Both the position numbers and the translations under genes were made by a program. Of a stretch of 64,000 bases of DNA, positions 1-8,362 are shown piece after piece. The notes under the pieces were generated by a model. The model searched no databases. It was given only the letters and a program-made list of their open reading frames with translations, and was not told the origin of the DNA. How positions within the stretch are numbered: the stretch's first letter is position 1; every line of letters starts with the position of its first letter. Source of the stretch: Burkholderiales bacterium (GTDB lineage: Bacteria > Pseudomonadota > Gammaproteobacteria > Burkholderiales > SG8-39); NCBI GenBank assembly GCA_017880775.1, contig JADGRQ010000012.1, forward strand, positions 1-64,000, read 5' to 3'.

Positions 1-1122
1 GCCGCCTGGACCGACCCGGGCCCCTTCCGCTGGGAGGGGCAGCATTACAACTACCGCTATGTGAACCACAGCATCGAGGGGTTTCAGGTGTATCTGGATC
101 ACCTCGTGAAAGAGGTCTGGTGCAAAGCGACCGGCGATTTCTCGCTGGACCTTCTTCATGCTGGCCTGCGGGAAATCGTGCTGGAGATTTACAACACAGA
201 AGAAGACACTACTCGCGGGCAAATGAGTGACTGGCTCTACGGCCCAATCCGGAAGATATACGACCTGTTCAAGAAACTTGATCCCGCCCAGCGCCAGCAA
301 GTTTCAAACTGGTATGACAACAACAATGACATTGAAGCCCTCTGCGCCTGCGATCCAAACAAACCGCCAGCCACCTATGCCGACATTCGTGCCATCAACG
401 CCGACCTGGAAACGGCTCTGAGGGACTTCTGTAAAAGCCTCTTCACGGATGTCATCGATCTGAAGGCGGTCACCTCTCGAATCGGTAAAATCGACGCGCA
501 CTATACGGCCTTCGTTACCGAGAACAAGGAAGGCAAATGCCCGTACTGCGGCTACGGCGACATCAAAGGTGTGCATCACACCCGTCGCGAGGCCTACGAC
601 CACTTCCTTCCCAAAGGCACCTATCCTTTCAACTCAGTGAATTTCCGTAACCTCGCCCCCATGTGCCACGAGTGCAATTCGACCTACAAGCTGGCGATGG
701 ACCCGATGAGACACATCGATCCCATCAGCCGCAAGGCGGGCGGCGCTCGAAGGAAAGCCTTTTACAGCTACGCCGCCTTGGCCTCAGGCATTACCATCAC
801 CGTGACTCTCCAGACCAAGGACGTAACGAATCTGCTACCAAACGAAATCGAACTCCAACTCAACGCCCCCGGACGCGAAGAAGAAGTCGAGGCATGGAAA
901 GACATCTTCGGTATAGAGGAGCGTTACAAGGCTAAGCTCTGCAGCGAAAATGACGGCAAAGCTTGGCTGCAACACGTCGTCGAAGAAGCGGCTAACGGTG
1001 ATCTGACATGCGATCAACTGTTAGCTCTGGTGTTCAGGGCCGCCGACCGATCTCCCTATGACAGCGCGAACTTCCTCAAGAAGCGTTTTCTCACCGCCTG
1101 CAAAAGCGCAAATATAATCTGA
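1..1122 (+). CDS. HNH endonuclease, 5' end beyond window
   Basis: Probable HNH-type DNA nuclease. The frame is open to the left edge and the first in-window start, GTG at 61, has no Shine-Dalgarno, so the true start probably lies outside the window. Counted from that GTG, a zinc-knuckle HNH fold is clear: CPYC at 160-163, an Asp-His pair at 180-181 followed by FLPK, and CHEC plus Asn at 202-206. The roughly 150 residues before it are helical and unrecognised. DHFLPK...CxxCN HNH proteins are often effectors of anti-phage systems such as Septu or retron partners, usually behind an ATPase gene; such a partner would be off-window. Its codon use is less GC-rich than its neighbours, suggesting transfer. 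The nuclease fold is well supported; the defence role is inference. Confidence 0.8.
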   Translation, partial: AAWTDPGPFRWEGQHYNYRYVNHSIEGFQVYLDHLVKEVWCKATGDFSLDLLHAGLREIVLEIYNTEEDTTRGQMSDWLYGPIRKIYDLFKKLDPAQRQQVSNWYDNNNDIEALCACDPNKPPATYADIRAINADLETALRDFCKSLFTDVIDLKAVTSRIGKIDAHYTAFVTENKEGKCPYCGYGDIKGVHHTRREAYDHFLPKGTYPFNSVNFRNLAPMCHECNSTYKLAMDPMRHIDPISRKAGGARRKAFYSYAALASGITITVTLQTKDVTNLLPNEIELQLNAPGREEEVEAWKDIFGIEERYKAKLCSENDGKAWLQHVVEEAANGDLTCDQLLALVFRAADRSPYDSANFLKKRFLTACKSANII

Positions 1123-1470
1123 ACGAGACAAGCGGACGGTCAGCAAATCCACGAAACACCTCGTCCCATCCTCGCCGGACGGGAGCGCACTCTCGAAGGG
1201 GCAGACGATAAGAAGCGCTTTGTGTAGATGGTGAATCAATCCACCCTTTCTAGCAATTTGGAGCCGTTTGAGGGTCCGCTCAGGCCGAGAACCGGCCGCT
1301 CATGCAGTCCTGACTGTGTGACTGCTCAGGGTCGAACACGGACACTCTAACTGCACCGGCACCCGGCGCCCGGAACTCGATCGAATTGATCCACATGCCA
1401 CTACAGCTTGGCCGCAGCAACCGCATGCTGCGCGCCCAGCCGGCGCAACTGCACCGCCTCGCTGCCGCCC
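1123..1470. other. Intergenic region with gene relics
   Basis: No intact gene is seen in these 348 bases. On the minus strand a 22-codon open stretch directly behind the TctC stop (1470 to 1404, stop 1401-1403) reads like a C-terminus but is unrecognised. Next to it, minus 1396-1280 encodes a 38-codon ORF whose start, WINSIEFR, echoes the C-terminus of the P450 at 2492-3721 (WINSMVFR). The underlying DNA at 1369-1394 matches 2527-2552 at 24 of 26 bases. I read the stretch as debris at the border between the transferred-looking HNH gene and the catabolic region. Confidence 0.45.
1369..1394. repeat. 26-bp near-repeat of P450 3' coding end
   Basis: This segment matches 2527-2552, inside the 3' end of the P450 gene, at 24 of 26 positions (CCCGGAAC, three variable bases, then ATCGAATTGATCCAC). 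On the minus strand both copies read Trp-Ile-Asn-Ser in the same sense, so this copy may be the remnant of a second P450 gene end. Confidence 0.55.
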
Positions 1471-2430
1471 TCAGTCAAGCGTGAGCCCGACTGAGCGCGC
1501 GACGCGCCGGTAGGCTTCCAACTGCTCGGCCACGAAGGCGGACAACTCCTGCGGAGTCGAGCTGCGCGGCTCGAACGCAAGCTTCCCGAACGCCTCGCGG
1601 ACCTCGGGCTTCGCCAACACGACCGCCATTTCGCGCGACAGGCGATCGACGATTTCCTTCGGCATTCGCGCAGGCCCGAACAGCCCGCCCCAGGGCGTGA
1701 TCGAGACCCTTTCCAGCCCCGCCTCGGTCATGGTGGGTGCATCCGGCAGCAGCGGACTGCGATTCGGCAGCAGGGTCGCGAGCGCCCGCAGCCTGCCCTC
1801 CTTCACGTGCGCGACGGCGAGCCCCGGGGTCGCGATCGCAAATTGCACCCGTCCCGCGAGGAGGTCGATCGACAGGGGGCCGTCGCCTTTGTAGGGGATG
1901 TGCACCACGTCGAGCTTTTGCAGCGCCGCGAACTGCGCCGTCGCGAGAATGCTGGTGGCGTTGCCCGTGCCGTAGTTGAGCTTTCCCGGATTGGCGCGCG
2001 CATAGGCGACCAGCTCGCCGATCGTGTTCACCGGCAGGCTGGCATGCGAAAACACGAAGAAGCCGAACGTCCCGACCATGGACACCGGTGTGAAGTCGTT
2101 GACTGGATCGTAGGGCGGAACCGCTTTCGCCGCCGGCACCCAGGACATGCCGGTGGCGGTGCCGTAATAGAGCGTATAGCCGTCGGGGGCCGCCTGCTTG
2201 ACCGCCTCCGAGGCGATGGCGCCGTCTGCGCCGGGCTTGCTCTCGATCACCACCGGCTGGCCGAGCTGCTGTCCGAGCGGCTGCGCGAAAATGCGCGCCC
2301 CGAGCTCCGCCGCCCCGCTCGGCGGAAAAGGTACGATCAGCCGAACAGGCCTGCTCGGATACTGCGCGCCCGCATGGAGTGCGAACGCGAGAATCCATGT
2401 CAGCGCAACACCGCGAAGCAGCAGTTTCAT
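1471..2430 (-). CDS. Bug-family (TctC-like) periplasmic substrate-binding protein
   Basis: Extracytoplasmic receptor of the tripartite tricarboxylate transporter family, 319 residues, the usual length. Residues 1-22 form a signal peptide ending HAGAQ. The mature start (YPSRPVRLIVPFPPSGAAE) and the DGYTLYYG segment are Bug hallmarks. A GGGGAG Shine-Dalgarno supports the start. No TctA/TctB membrane subunits occur in the window, which is common for Bug receptors in Burkholderiales. It lies 61 bp behind the P450 gene on the same strand and may be co-transcribed with it and the DUF5666 gene. The ligand cannot be read from sequence; organic acids or aromatic acids are typical. Confidence 0.9.
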   Translation of the reverse strand: MKLLLRGVALTWILAFALHAGAQYPSRPVRLIVPFPPSGAAELGARIFAQPLGQQLGQPVVIESKPGADGAIASEAVKQAAPDGYTLYYGTATGMSWVPAAKAVPPYDPVNDFTPVSMVGTFGFFVFSHASLPVNTIGELVAYARANPGKLNYGTGNATSILATAQFAALQKLDVVHIPYKGDGPLSIDLLAGRVQFAIATPGLAVAHVKEGRLRALATLLPNRSPLLPDAPTMTEAGLERVSITPWGGLFGPARMPKEIVDRLSREMAVVLAKPEVREAFGKLAFEPRSSTPQELSAFVAEQLEAYRRVARSVGLTLD

Positions 2431-2491
2431 GATTGCTCCCCACCTCAGTTTGCATCAAACGACAGGAAAATCAATCCCGCTCACGCCAACG

Positions 2492-3721
2492 CTATGCAGC
2501 GACCCGCAAAGGCAGCGCCTTCATTCCCCGGAACACCATCGAATTGATCCACTCGAGGCGATCTACCGGGACGGCAAGCTCCATCGTCCTCCAGCGCGCG
2601 AGCGCTGCCGGAATCGCGATCTGGCCTTCCAGGCGCGCGAGGGGAAAACCAAGGCAGATGTGCATGCCGAAGCCGAACGCGAGGTGCGGCACGCCGTCGC
2701 GGCGAAGATCGACGCGATCCGGATCGTGGTAGGCGGCCGGATCGCGGTTCGCCGCATTCAGCATCACGAACACGCGGTCGCCGGGCTTGAGACGTTTGCC
2801 ACGCAACTCCTGCTCGACCTTGACGATCCTGACCTGAACGCCGCTTGGCCCGTCGTATCGCAGCAACTCCTCCACAGCGCGCGGCGCAAGGCCCGGATCG
2901 GCGCACAGAGCCTGCATCTCGCCGGGGAACCGGAGGAGCGCGAGAAGGCCGTTGGCGATGTGGTTGGTGGTGGTCTCGTGGCCGGCGAACAGCAGCAGGA
3001 TGCAGGTCGCCACCAGCTCGTCATCGGTCAGCCGGTCGCCGCCTTCTTCGATGTTGACGAGCGCCGAGAGCAGGTCGCCGCGCGGCGCGGCGCCGCGCGC
3101 GGCGATCAATTCGCGGAACAGCGCGGCCATCTCGTGCGTGGCCGCCTCCGCGATGTCGTACTTCTCCGCTGCCATGCGCGAACTGCCGATGAAGAGCGCC
3201 ATGTCGTCCGACAGGCGCTTCACTCGCTCAAGCTCCTCGCGCGGCACCCCGAGCATCGCCATGATCACGAGCGCGGGCAGCGGGCCGGCAAAATCAGCGA
3301 TGAAGTCGATCTTGCCGCGCGCGCCGCAGCGCTCGAGGAGCCAGCGGACGAGATCCTCGACGACCGGTCGCATCGCGTGCATGGATTGCAGGTTGAACAC
3401 CTTGCTCGTAAGTCTGCGCAGGCGCGTGTGCTCGGGCGGATCGCGAAACACCATCCAGTGCGAGAGGTACCGGATGATGTCGGCAACGCGTTGCGACTCC
3501 GGACCCGGCAGCGTGGCGAAGAACGGCCGCAGGCGGTCGGAGGAAATCTCGCGGTCCAGGCAGACCGCCTTGACGTCGTCGTAGCGCGTCAGCACCCACG
3601 CTTTCAGGCGCGGACTCCAGTGGACCGGGTCTTCCTCCTGCATCCGGCGAAGAACCGGATACGGATCGGCGACGAACTCCGGCGCGTCGGGACGGAAATC
3701 GATCGCTTGCGCGATGCTCAT
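2492..3721 (-). CDS. Cytochrome P450
   Basis: Soluble bacterial P450 monooxygenase, 409 residues, normal for class I enzymes. Visible motifs: I-helix oxygen-activation segment AGHETT at 236-241, K-helix ExxR at 285-288, and the haem loop FGFGMHICLG at 349-358 with Cys356 as axial ligand. No transmembrane anchor or fused reductase is present, and no ferredoxin or ferredoxin reductase gene is found nearby, so redox partners must be encoded elsewhere. The start lies 4 bp behind the DUF5666 gene, indicating an operon. The substrate is unknown. Confidence 0.95.
   Translation of the reverse strand: MSIAQAIDFRPDAPEFVADPYPVLRRMQEEDPVHWSPRLKAWVLTRYDDVKAVCLDREISSDRLRPFFATLPGPESQRVADIIRYLSHWMVFRDPPEHTRLRRLTSKVFNLQSMHAMRPVVEDLVRWLLERCGARGKIDFIADFAGPLPALVIMAMLGVPREELERVKRLSDDMALFIGSSRMAAEKYDIAEAATHEMAALFRELIAARGAAPRGDLLSALVNIEEGGDRLTDDELVATCILLLFAGHETTTNHIANGLLALLRFPGEMQALCADPGLAPRAVEELLRYDGPSGVQVRIVKVEQELRGKRLKPGDRVFVMLNAANRDPAAYHDPDRVDLRRDGVPHLAFGFGMHICLGFPLARLEGQIAIPAALARWRTMELAVPVDRLEWINSMVFRGMKALPLRVAA
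2527..2552. repeat. P450-internal copy of the 26-bp near-repeat
   Basis: Partner of 1369-1394, lying in the final codons of the P450 gene. The two differ at two of 26 bases. Confidence 0.55.
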
Positions 3722-3725
3722 GCCT

Positions 3726-4319
3726 TCACATCGGCGGGACGAGCCCTTTCAGCCCGACGTTCACGCGCGCGGCAGTGAGGCTGCCGTCCGGCTGCTTCTG
3801 GGTGCCTACGAAGACGCTCGCGCCGGGCACCAGCGCCGAGCGGTCTGCCGGCACGAAGGTCACGATCGGCACGCCCTCGGGAACGAGGACCTTCTTTTCA
3901 CCGTCCTTGTAGCGCAGCGAGAATATGGCCCCCCCCACTGCCGACACATCCGCGACGGTGGCGTTGGTCATCATGCTGTCGGGCATCAGGTCCCAGGCAT
4001 AGTGCCCCTCGCCGGTGCCGCGCATGGCGTCGGGGAAGATCAGCACTTCGAGCGCGTTCTGGGTGCCGTCCGCCTGCGGCAACGACGCGACGCCGACAAA
4101 CTTGCCTGCGGTGATGTCGGCGCGCGACGCGGCGACCACGCCGGCGACGGTGAAGTTGTCGATCAGCTTGATTGTGACGCTCGGGCCTTCGCGCGACTTG
4201 ACGATCAACATCTGGCCATCGAGCTTCTCGATCTTGCCCCGCACGCGCACGGGCGGGGCCTGGGCGACCGCGACGGCGGCGTAGAGCAACAACAGCGATA
4301 CGGCGAGCAGGCGTTTCAT
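3726..4319 (-). CDS. Periplasmic DUF5666-like protein
   Basis: Small exported protein of 197 residues, function unknown. I place the start at the ATG at 4319, which has a GGAGG Shine-Dalgarno and opens a classical signal peptide ending VAVAQA; an upstream in-frame start lacks both. The mature part begins with a short beta-rich segment (VRGKIEKLDGQMLIVK) resembling the DUF5666/OB-like repeats of proteins that handle small ligands or metals, and a second such segment occurs near the C-terminus. It is the first gene of an apparent operon with the P450. The family call is moderate. Confidence 0.65.
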   Translation of the reverse strand: MKRLLAVSLLLLYAAVAVAQAPPVRVRGKIEKLDGQMLIVKSREGPSVTIKLIDNFTVAGVVAASRADITAGKFVGVASLPQADGTQNALEVLIFPDAMRGTGEGHYAWDLMPDSMMTNATVADVSAVGGAIFSLRYKDGEKKVLVPEGVPIVTFVPADRSALVPGASVFVGTQKQPDGSLTAARVNVGLKGLVPPM

Positions 4320-4408
4320 GGCAATCCTCCGGTGGGGTGGGGTGGGTATTCCGGTGCAGGCGAACTGGCTACAATCGTACATCACCCGGTTCTGCTAAGC
4401 TCAATTTC

Positions 4409-5113
4409 ATGGAGCGGATCTCGAAGCCACGCGGCGCGATCCGGCGCAGCAACCTCGCCGAGGCCGTCTACGCACGGCTCAAGGCGGACATCTTCGAGTT
4501 CCGGCTGCTGCCGGGCGCGCGCTTTTCGGAAAACGAGGTCGCCGCGCGCTCGCGCGTGTCACGCACGCCGGTGCGCGAGGCGCTGATGCGGCTCGCGCGC
4601 GAGGGCTACCTGCAGGTCCATGCCAAGGCCGGCTGGAGCGTGCAGCCGCTGGATTTCGACCAGTTCGAGCATCTCTACGACCTGCGTATCGTGCTCGAGC
4701 TGGCCGCTGTGCAGAAGCTTTGCGCCGGCAAGAACCGCGGCGCGCTCGACGGCCTGCGTAGCGTCTGGCTGGTAAGCCCGCGCAAGCGGCTCACCGACGG
4801 CGCAAGAGTGGCGCGCCTGGACGAGGAATTCCACACCGCGCTGGTCGCCGCCACCGGCAATCCGGAACTCGCGCGCGTTCACCAGAGCATCACCGAGCGC
4901 ATCCGAATTCTGCGCCGCCTCGACTTCACCCATTCCGAGCGGATCATCTACACCTACCAGGAGCATGCGGCGATCCTGCGCGCTGTGCTGGCACGCAACG
5001 AAAAACGCGCGTCGGCGCTGCTGCGCGCGCATGTCGAATCGAGCAAGGCCGAGGTGCGCACCATCAGCCTGCACCGCTTGCATCTTGCGCACCTGGACGC
5101 GCAAGGAGGCTGA
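4409..5113 (+). CDS. GntR-family regulator, FadR/FCD subfamily
   Basis: Transcriptional repressor or activator, 234 residues. An N-terminal winged helix-turn-helix (about residues 16-80, with RVSRTPVREALMRLAREG as the recognition region) is followed by an all-helical FCD ligand-binding domain, where Asp and His metal-binding residues are expected (LDEEFHTALVAATGN is typical). The ATG at 4409 fits the family N-terminus better than the upstream in-frame start at 4337. Its stop abuts the stop of the convergent NCS2 permease with no spacing. Because it adjoins the nucleobase/allophanate genes, it is the natural candidate to bind the twin GTATAC site at 8331-8348. That link is inference. Confidence 0.9.
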   Translation: MERISKPRGAIRRSNLAEAVYARLKADIFEFRLLPGARFSENEVAARSRVSRTPVREALMRLAREGYLQVHAKAGWSVQPLDFDQFEHLYDLRIVLELAAVQKLCAGKNRGALDGLRSVWLVSPRKRLTDGARVARLDEEFHTALVAATGNPELARVHQSITERIRILRRLDFTHSERIIYTYQEHAAILRAVLARNEKRASALLRAHVESSKAEVRTISLHRLHLAHLDAQGG

Positions 5114-6466
5114 TTACCGTTCCTTCGGGAACATCAGGTTGAGAATCATCGCGAGCAGGATGCCCATCACGATGCCGTCGGTGACGAGGATGCGCAGCGC
5201 CTGCGGGATCGCGTCGAACGCGCCCGGCGGCGCAGACTGAATCCCGAGCCCGACCGCCAGCGACGCGGCGAGGATCAGCGCGTCGCGCCGCGAGGTCATG
5301 TTGCGGCCGATGATGTCCACGCCGACCGAAGCGACCATGCCGAACATGAACAGCAGCACGCCGCCCAGCACCGCGTTCGGCATCAGCGCGATGATCGCCC
5401 CCACCTTCGGCACCAGCGCCATCAGGATCAGGAACAAGCCGCCGAAGGCCACCACGAAGCGGCTGCCGACGCCGGTGAGCGAGATCACGCCGATATTCTG
5501 CGAGTAGGAAGTGAGCGCCATGCCGCCGAACAGCGCCGAGAGCGCCGAACCCAGACCGTCATTGGACACCGCGCCGCGGATGCGCCAGCCCTCCGCGGGC
5601 ACGCCGCAGATGCGCGAGACCGCCAGCGTATGCCCGGTCGTTTCCACCGCGGTGGCGAAGAAGCATATGACCACCGTGATCACGCCGATCAATCCGGGCC
5701 AGGCCAGCCCGCCGTACGGAAACGGCGTCGGCACGGCGACCCAGCCCGCCTTCTCGACCATCGAGAGGTCGATCAGCCCGACCGCCGCCGCGATGACGTA
5801 GCCGATGACCATGGTCACGAACAGCGACAGCGCCCTGACGAAGCCCTTCGCGTAGCGGCTGATCGCGAGGATCAGCACGATCATCAGCGCTGCGAGGCCC
5901 AGCGTCAGAGGCTTGCCGAACGCCGGGGTGCCGAATCCCGAGGCAACGTTGATGCCGATCTTCATCAGCCCGGTGCCGATCAGCAGGATCGTCGTGCCGG
6001 TGACGATGGGCGGGAAGAACCGGTGCAGTTTGCCGATCAGCGGACTCCAGGCGAACTGCACCGCGCCGCCGATGATCAACGCGGTCATCGCCGCCGCGAG
6101 GCTCACCTCCTTCGAGATCGCGACGATCGGCCCGATGAAGATATAGAACACGCCCATCACGATCGGCAGGCGCGGCCCGATGAAACCCAAGCCCAGCGCC
6201 GAAATCATCGTCGAAATGCCGCAGCCGATCATGGTTCCCGAGACCATCAGGATGCGCGTCTCCTCGGAAAGATTCAGCAGCCGCCCGACGATCAGCGGCC
6301 CGCCGACCATCGCGGTAAACATCACCAGCACGTGCTGGATGCCGAACAGCGCGGTCTTGACGGGACCGGGGTAGTCGTTCAGTTCGAAATCGAGTTTCAC
6401 GAACCCCCGGTCGCTGCCGTGCCCCGCATGTTCCTGCGCTGCGGCTGCGTCTCCTTGCAAGCCCAT
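5114..6466 (-). CDS. NCS2-family nucleobase permease (xanthine/uracil type)
   Basis: Inner-membrane proton symporter for a purine or pyrimidine base, 450 residues with about 12-14 hydrophobic segments. The segment FATAVETTGH matches the conserved QExxGD/N-like substrate loop of NCS2 carriers, in diverged form. The ATG at 6464-6466 is favoured over GTG at 6472 because AAGGAGG lies at proper distance only for the ATG. The start follows the allophanate hydrolase stop by 2 bp, so the two genes form one coupled transcript. Import of a nitrogen-rich heterocycle or ureide whose breakdown yields allophanate fits the context, but the transported base is not known. Confidence 0.9.
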   Translation of the reverse strand: MGLQGDAAAAQEHAGHGSDRGFVKLDFELNDYPGPVKTALFGIQHVLVMFTAMVGGPLIVGRLLNLSEETRILMVSGTMIGCGISTMISALGLGFIGPRLPIVMGVFYIFIGPIVAISKEVSLAAAMTALIIGGAVQFAWSPLIGKLHRFFPPIVTGTTILLIGTGLMKIGINVASGFGTPAFGKPLTLGLAALMIVLILAISRYAKGFVRALSLFVTMVIGYVIAAAVGLIDLSMVEKAGWVAVPTPFPYGGLAWPGLIGVITVVICFFATAVETTGHTLAVSRICGVPAEGWRIRGAVSNDGLGSALSALFGGMALTSYSQNIGVISLTGVGSRFVVAFGGLFLILMALVPKVGAIIALMPNAVLGGVLLFMFGMVASVGVDIIGRNMTSRRDALILAASLAVGLGIQSAPPGAFDAIPQALRILVTDGIVMGILLAMILNLMFPKER

Positions 6467-6468
6467 GG

Positions 6469-8310
6469 TCACCCCTCCTTAACGAATTTTCGCCAGCTGC
6501 CGAGGCTCGAGATGTCGCGCGCCGAGCGCACCGCATGCGCCTCGCACAGGAAACCCTTCACATGCGTCCCGTCCTCCAGTGCCACGGTGCCGATGCCCAG
6601 CGGCGACGGAATGCCGTCGACAAAGCCACCGAACGCCTCCGACGGAACCTCCCAGACCTCGACATCGATCGAAACGCCCGCGTCGGAACGCACCAATCCG
6701 GGACGCGGCGGCGAGAACTCGGTGAGCGCGTAGAAGCGATAGACTGGCGCGGTGCGGCACCGGAGCGCAAGGCGCGCGCCGCGCTCGGTGAGTTGTTTGT
6801 TGAGCGGCAGCCCGGACATGTGCGCGCCGCACACCGCTACGCGGATCATCGCAGCGTCATCGCCAAGCATGGGTCGAACTGCGGGCGCGGCCGCGGGCAG
6901 CGGGTTTTTCGTCGCGCCCATCGTGCTCACCGCCGCGCGCTGCGCTGCGTCTGCGAGCGCGCACAGCGCATCGTCGGCGAACGCCGGCGCGATCAGCGTG
7001 ATGCCGAACGGCAGCCCGTTCGCCTGGAACCCGGCGGGCACCGCGATCGCCGACAGGTCGAGCAGGTTCATGAAATTGGTGTAATGCCCGAGGTTGCTGT
7101 TGGTGCCAATCGGATCGGCTCCGACCTCGGCGATCGTATAGATGGTTCCCGCAGTCGGCGAGACGAGGATGTCCACCTGGTCCCACACGGGAGCGGTTTC
7201 CCGCTGCAGCTCTTTCAGCCGGTAAAACGCGCTGAACGTATCGGCAGCCGTGAATTTCGCCGCGCCGCCGATGATCGCGCGGGTCACCGGGTGCAGCGAC
7301 TCAGGGCGCCGTTCGATGAACTCGCGGATCGCAACATAGCGCTCCGCCACCCAAGGGCCGTCATAGAGCAGGCGCGCGGTGGCGAAAAACGGCGCGAAAT
7401 CCACTTCCACACGTTCTGCGCCGAGTTTTTCCAGCCGTTCGACCGCGTCGTCGAACAGGCGCGCAGCGTCCGCATTGCCGAAAAATTCGAGCTGGCTCGC
7501 AAGCGGCACGCCGAATCGCAGGCCCGCGAACGAGGTTGGCGTCACCCGCCGCCCGATCGCCGGCTCGCGGCGCGAGAACGGATCCGCGGAATCGAAGCCG
7601 CGTGCCGCGCGCAGCACTGCCGCTGCGTCACGTGCGGTCAGCGCGAAGATGGAGATGCAATCGAGCGAACGGCAGGCGGGCACCACGCCGCGCGTGCTGA
7701 GCAATCCGCAGGTCGGCTTGTGGCCGACCAGGTTGTTGAAGGCCGCCGGCACGCGGCCCGAACCGGCGGTGTCCGTGCCGAGAGCAAAACTCGCGAGTCC
7801 GGCGGCGACCGCGATCGCCGGGCCCGAACTCGACCCACCCGGGACGTACGCCGGATTGAAGCTGTTTCCGGGCACCCCGTAAGGCGAGCGTACGCCGACG
7901 AGGCCCGTGGCGAACTGGTCGAGATTGGCCTTGCCGAGCGCAATTGCGCCCGCCGTGACGAGGCTCGCGACGACCGGCGCCGAATCTCTCGCGGTGTAGC
8001 GGTAGTCCGGACAAGCGGCGGTGGTCGGATGACCCGCCAGGTCAATGTTGTCCTTGATCGCGAACGGAATCCCGTACAACGGCAGCCCGTTCGGATAACT
8101 GAGCGGATCACCGCGCGGACCGCTGCGTTCTAGCTCGGTGGCACGCGCCATCAATTCCTCGTCCGGAACACGATGGATCCAGACTTTGTCGTCGCCGCGC
8201 CGCTCAATGCGCTGCAGCAATCCCGCGACCAGCTGCGTCGGGCGCAGGGTCCCGGCGCGGTAGCGCCGCCCGAGCGTCTCCAGGTCGAGCGATTCCTCCG
8301 GTCCCAGCAC
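6469..8310 (-). CDS. atzF: Allophanate hydrolase (AtzF/DUR2-like)
   Basis: Amidase-signature enzyme that splits allophanate to ammonia and CO2, 613 residues, close to AtzF (about 605). The N-terminal amidase domain carries the Ser-cisSer-Lys triad: Lys86 in IPFAIKDN, Ser160 in PGGSSSGPA and Ser184 in DTAGSGR. After about residue 470 comes the allophanate-specific C-terminal domain (GAHMSGLPLNKQL and GIGTVALEDG), which separates it from plain amidases. The frame stays open far upstream, but the GTG at 8308-8310 has GGGAGG six bases ahead and begins where family homology begins. No urea carboxylase gene is in the window, so allophanate probably comes from another source. Its promoter overlaps the twin GTATAC site. 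Confidence 0.93.
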   Translation of the reverse strand: MLGPEESLDLETLGRRYRAGTLRPTQLVAGLLQRIERRGDDKVWIHRVPDEELMARATELERSGPRGDPLSYPNGLPLYGIPFAIKDNIDLAGHPTTAACPDYRYTARDSAPVVASLVTAGAIALGKANLDQFATGLVGVRSPYGVPGNSFNPAYVPGGSSSGPAIAVAAGLASFALGTDTAGSGRVPAAFNNLVGHKPTCGLLSTRGVVPACRSLDCISIFALTARDAAAVLRAARGFDSADPFSRREPAIGRRVTPTSFAGLRFGVPLASQLEFFGNADAARLFDDAVERLEKLGAERVEVDFAPFFATARLLYDGPWVAERYVAIREFIERRPESLHPVTRAIIGGAAKFTAADTFSAFYRLKELQRETAPVWDQVDILVSPTAGTIYTIAEVGADPIGTNSNLGHYTNFMNLLDLSAIAVPAGFQANGLPFGITLIAPAFADDALCALADAAQRAAVSTMGATKNPLPAAAPAVRPMLGDDAAMIRVAVCGAHMSGLPLNKQLTERGARLALRCRTAPVYRFYALTEFSPPRPGLVRSDAGVSIDVEVWEVPSEAFGGFVDGIPSPLGIGTVALEDGTHVKGFLCEAHAVRSARDISSLGSWRKFVKEG

Positions 8311-8330
8311 CTCTGGCCTCCCGGCATCTG

Positions 8331-8348
8331 GTATACAAGCCAGTATAC
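8331..8348. promoter_or_regulatory. Twin GTATAC operator in the divergent promoter
   Basis: Two perfect GTATAC palindromes at 8331-8336 and 8343-8348, separated by AAGCCA, lie between the divergently transcribed allophanate hydrolase and fdrA genes. A minus-strand -10-like TATACT overlaps the second copy, and a plus-strand TACAAT (8351-8356) follows it directly. GTATAC-centred palindromes are typical of FadR/FCD GntR operators, and such a regulator is encoded at 4409-5113. Binding here could control both directions. Confidence 0.6.
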
Positions 8349-8362
8349 AGTACAATCCGTGC

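Noticed and set aside
1021-1239. 72-codon minus-strand frame overlapping the HNH gene end
   Set aside because: No recognisable motif, no ribosome site, and it overlaps the better supported HNH gene.
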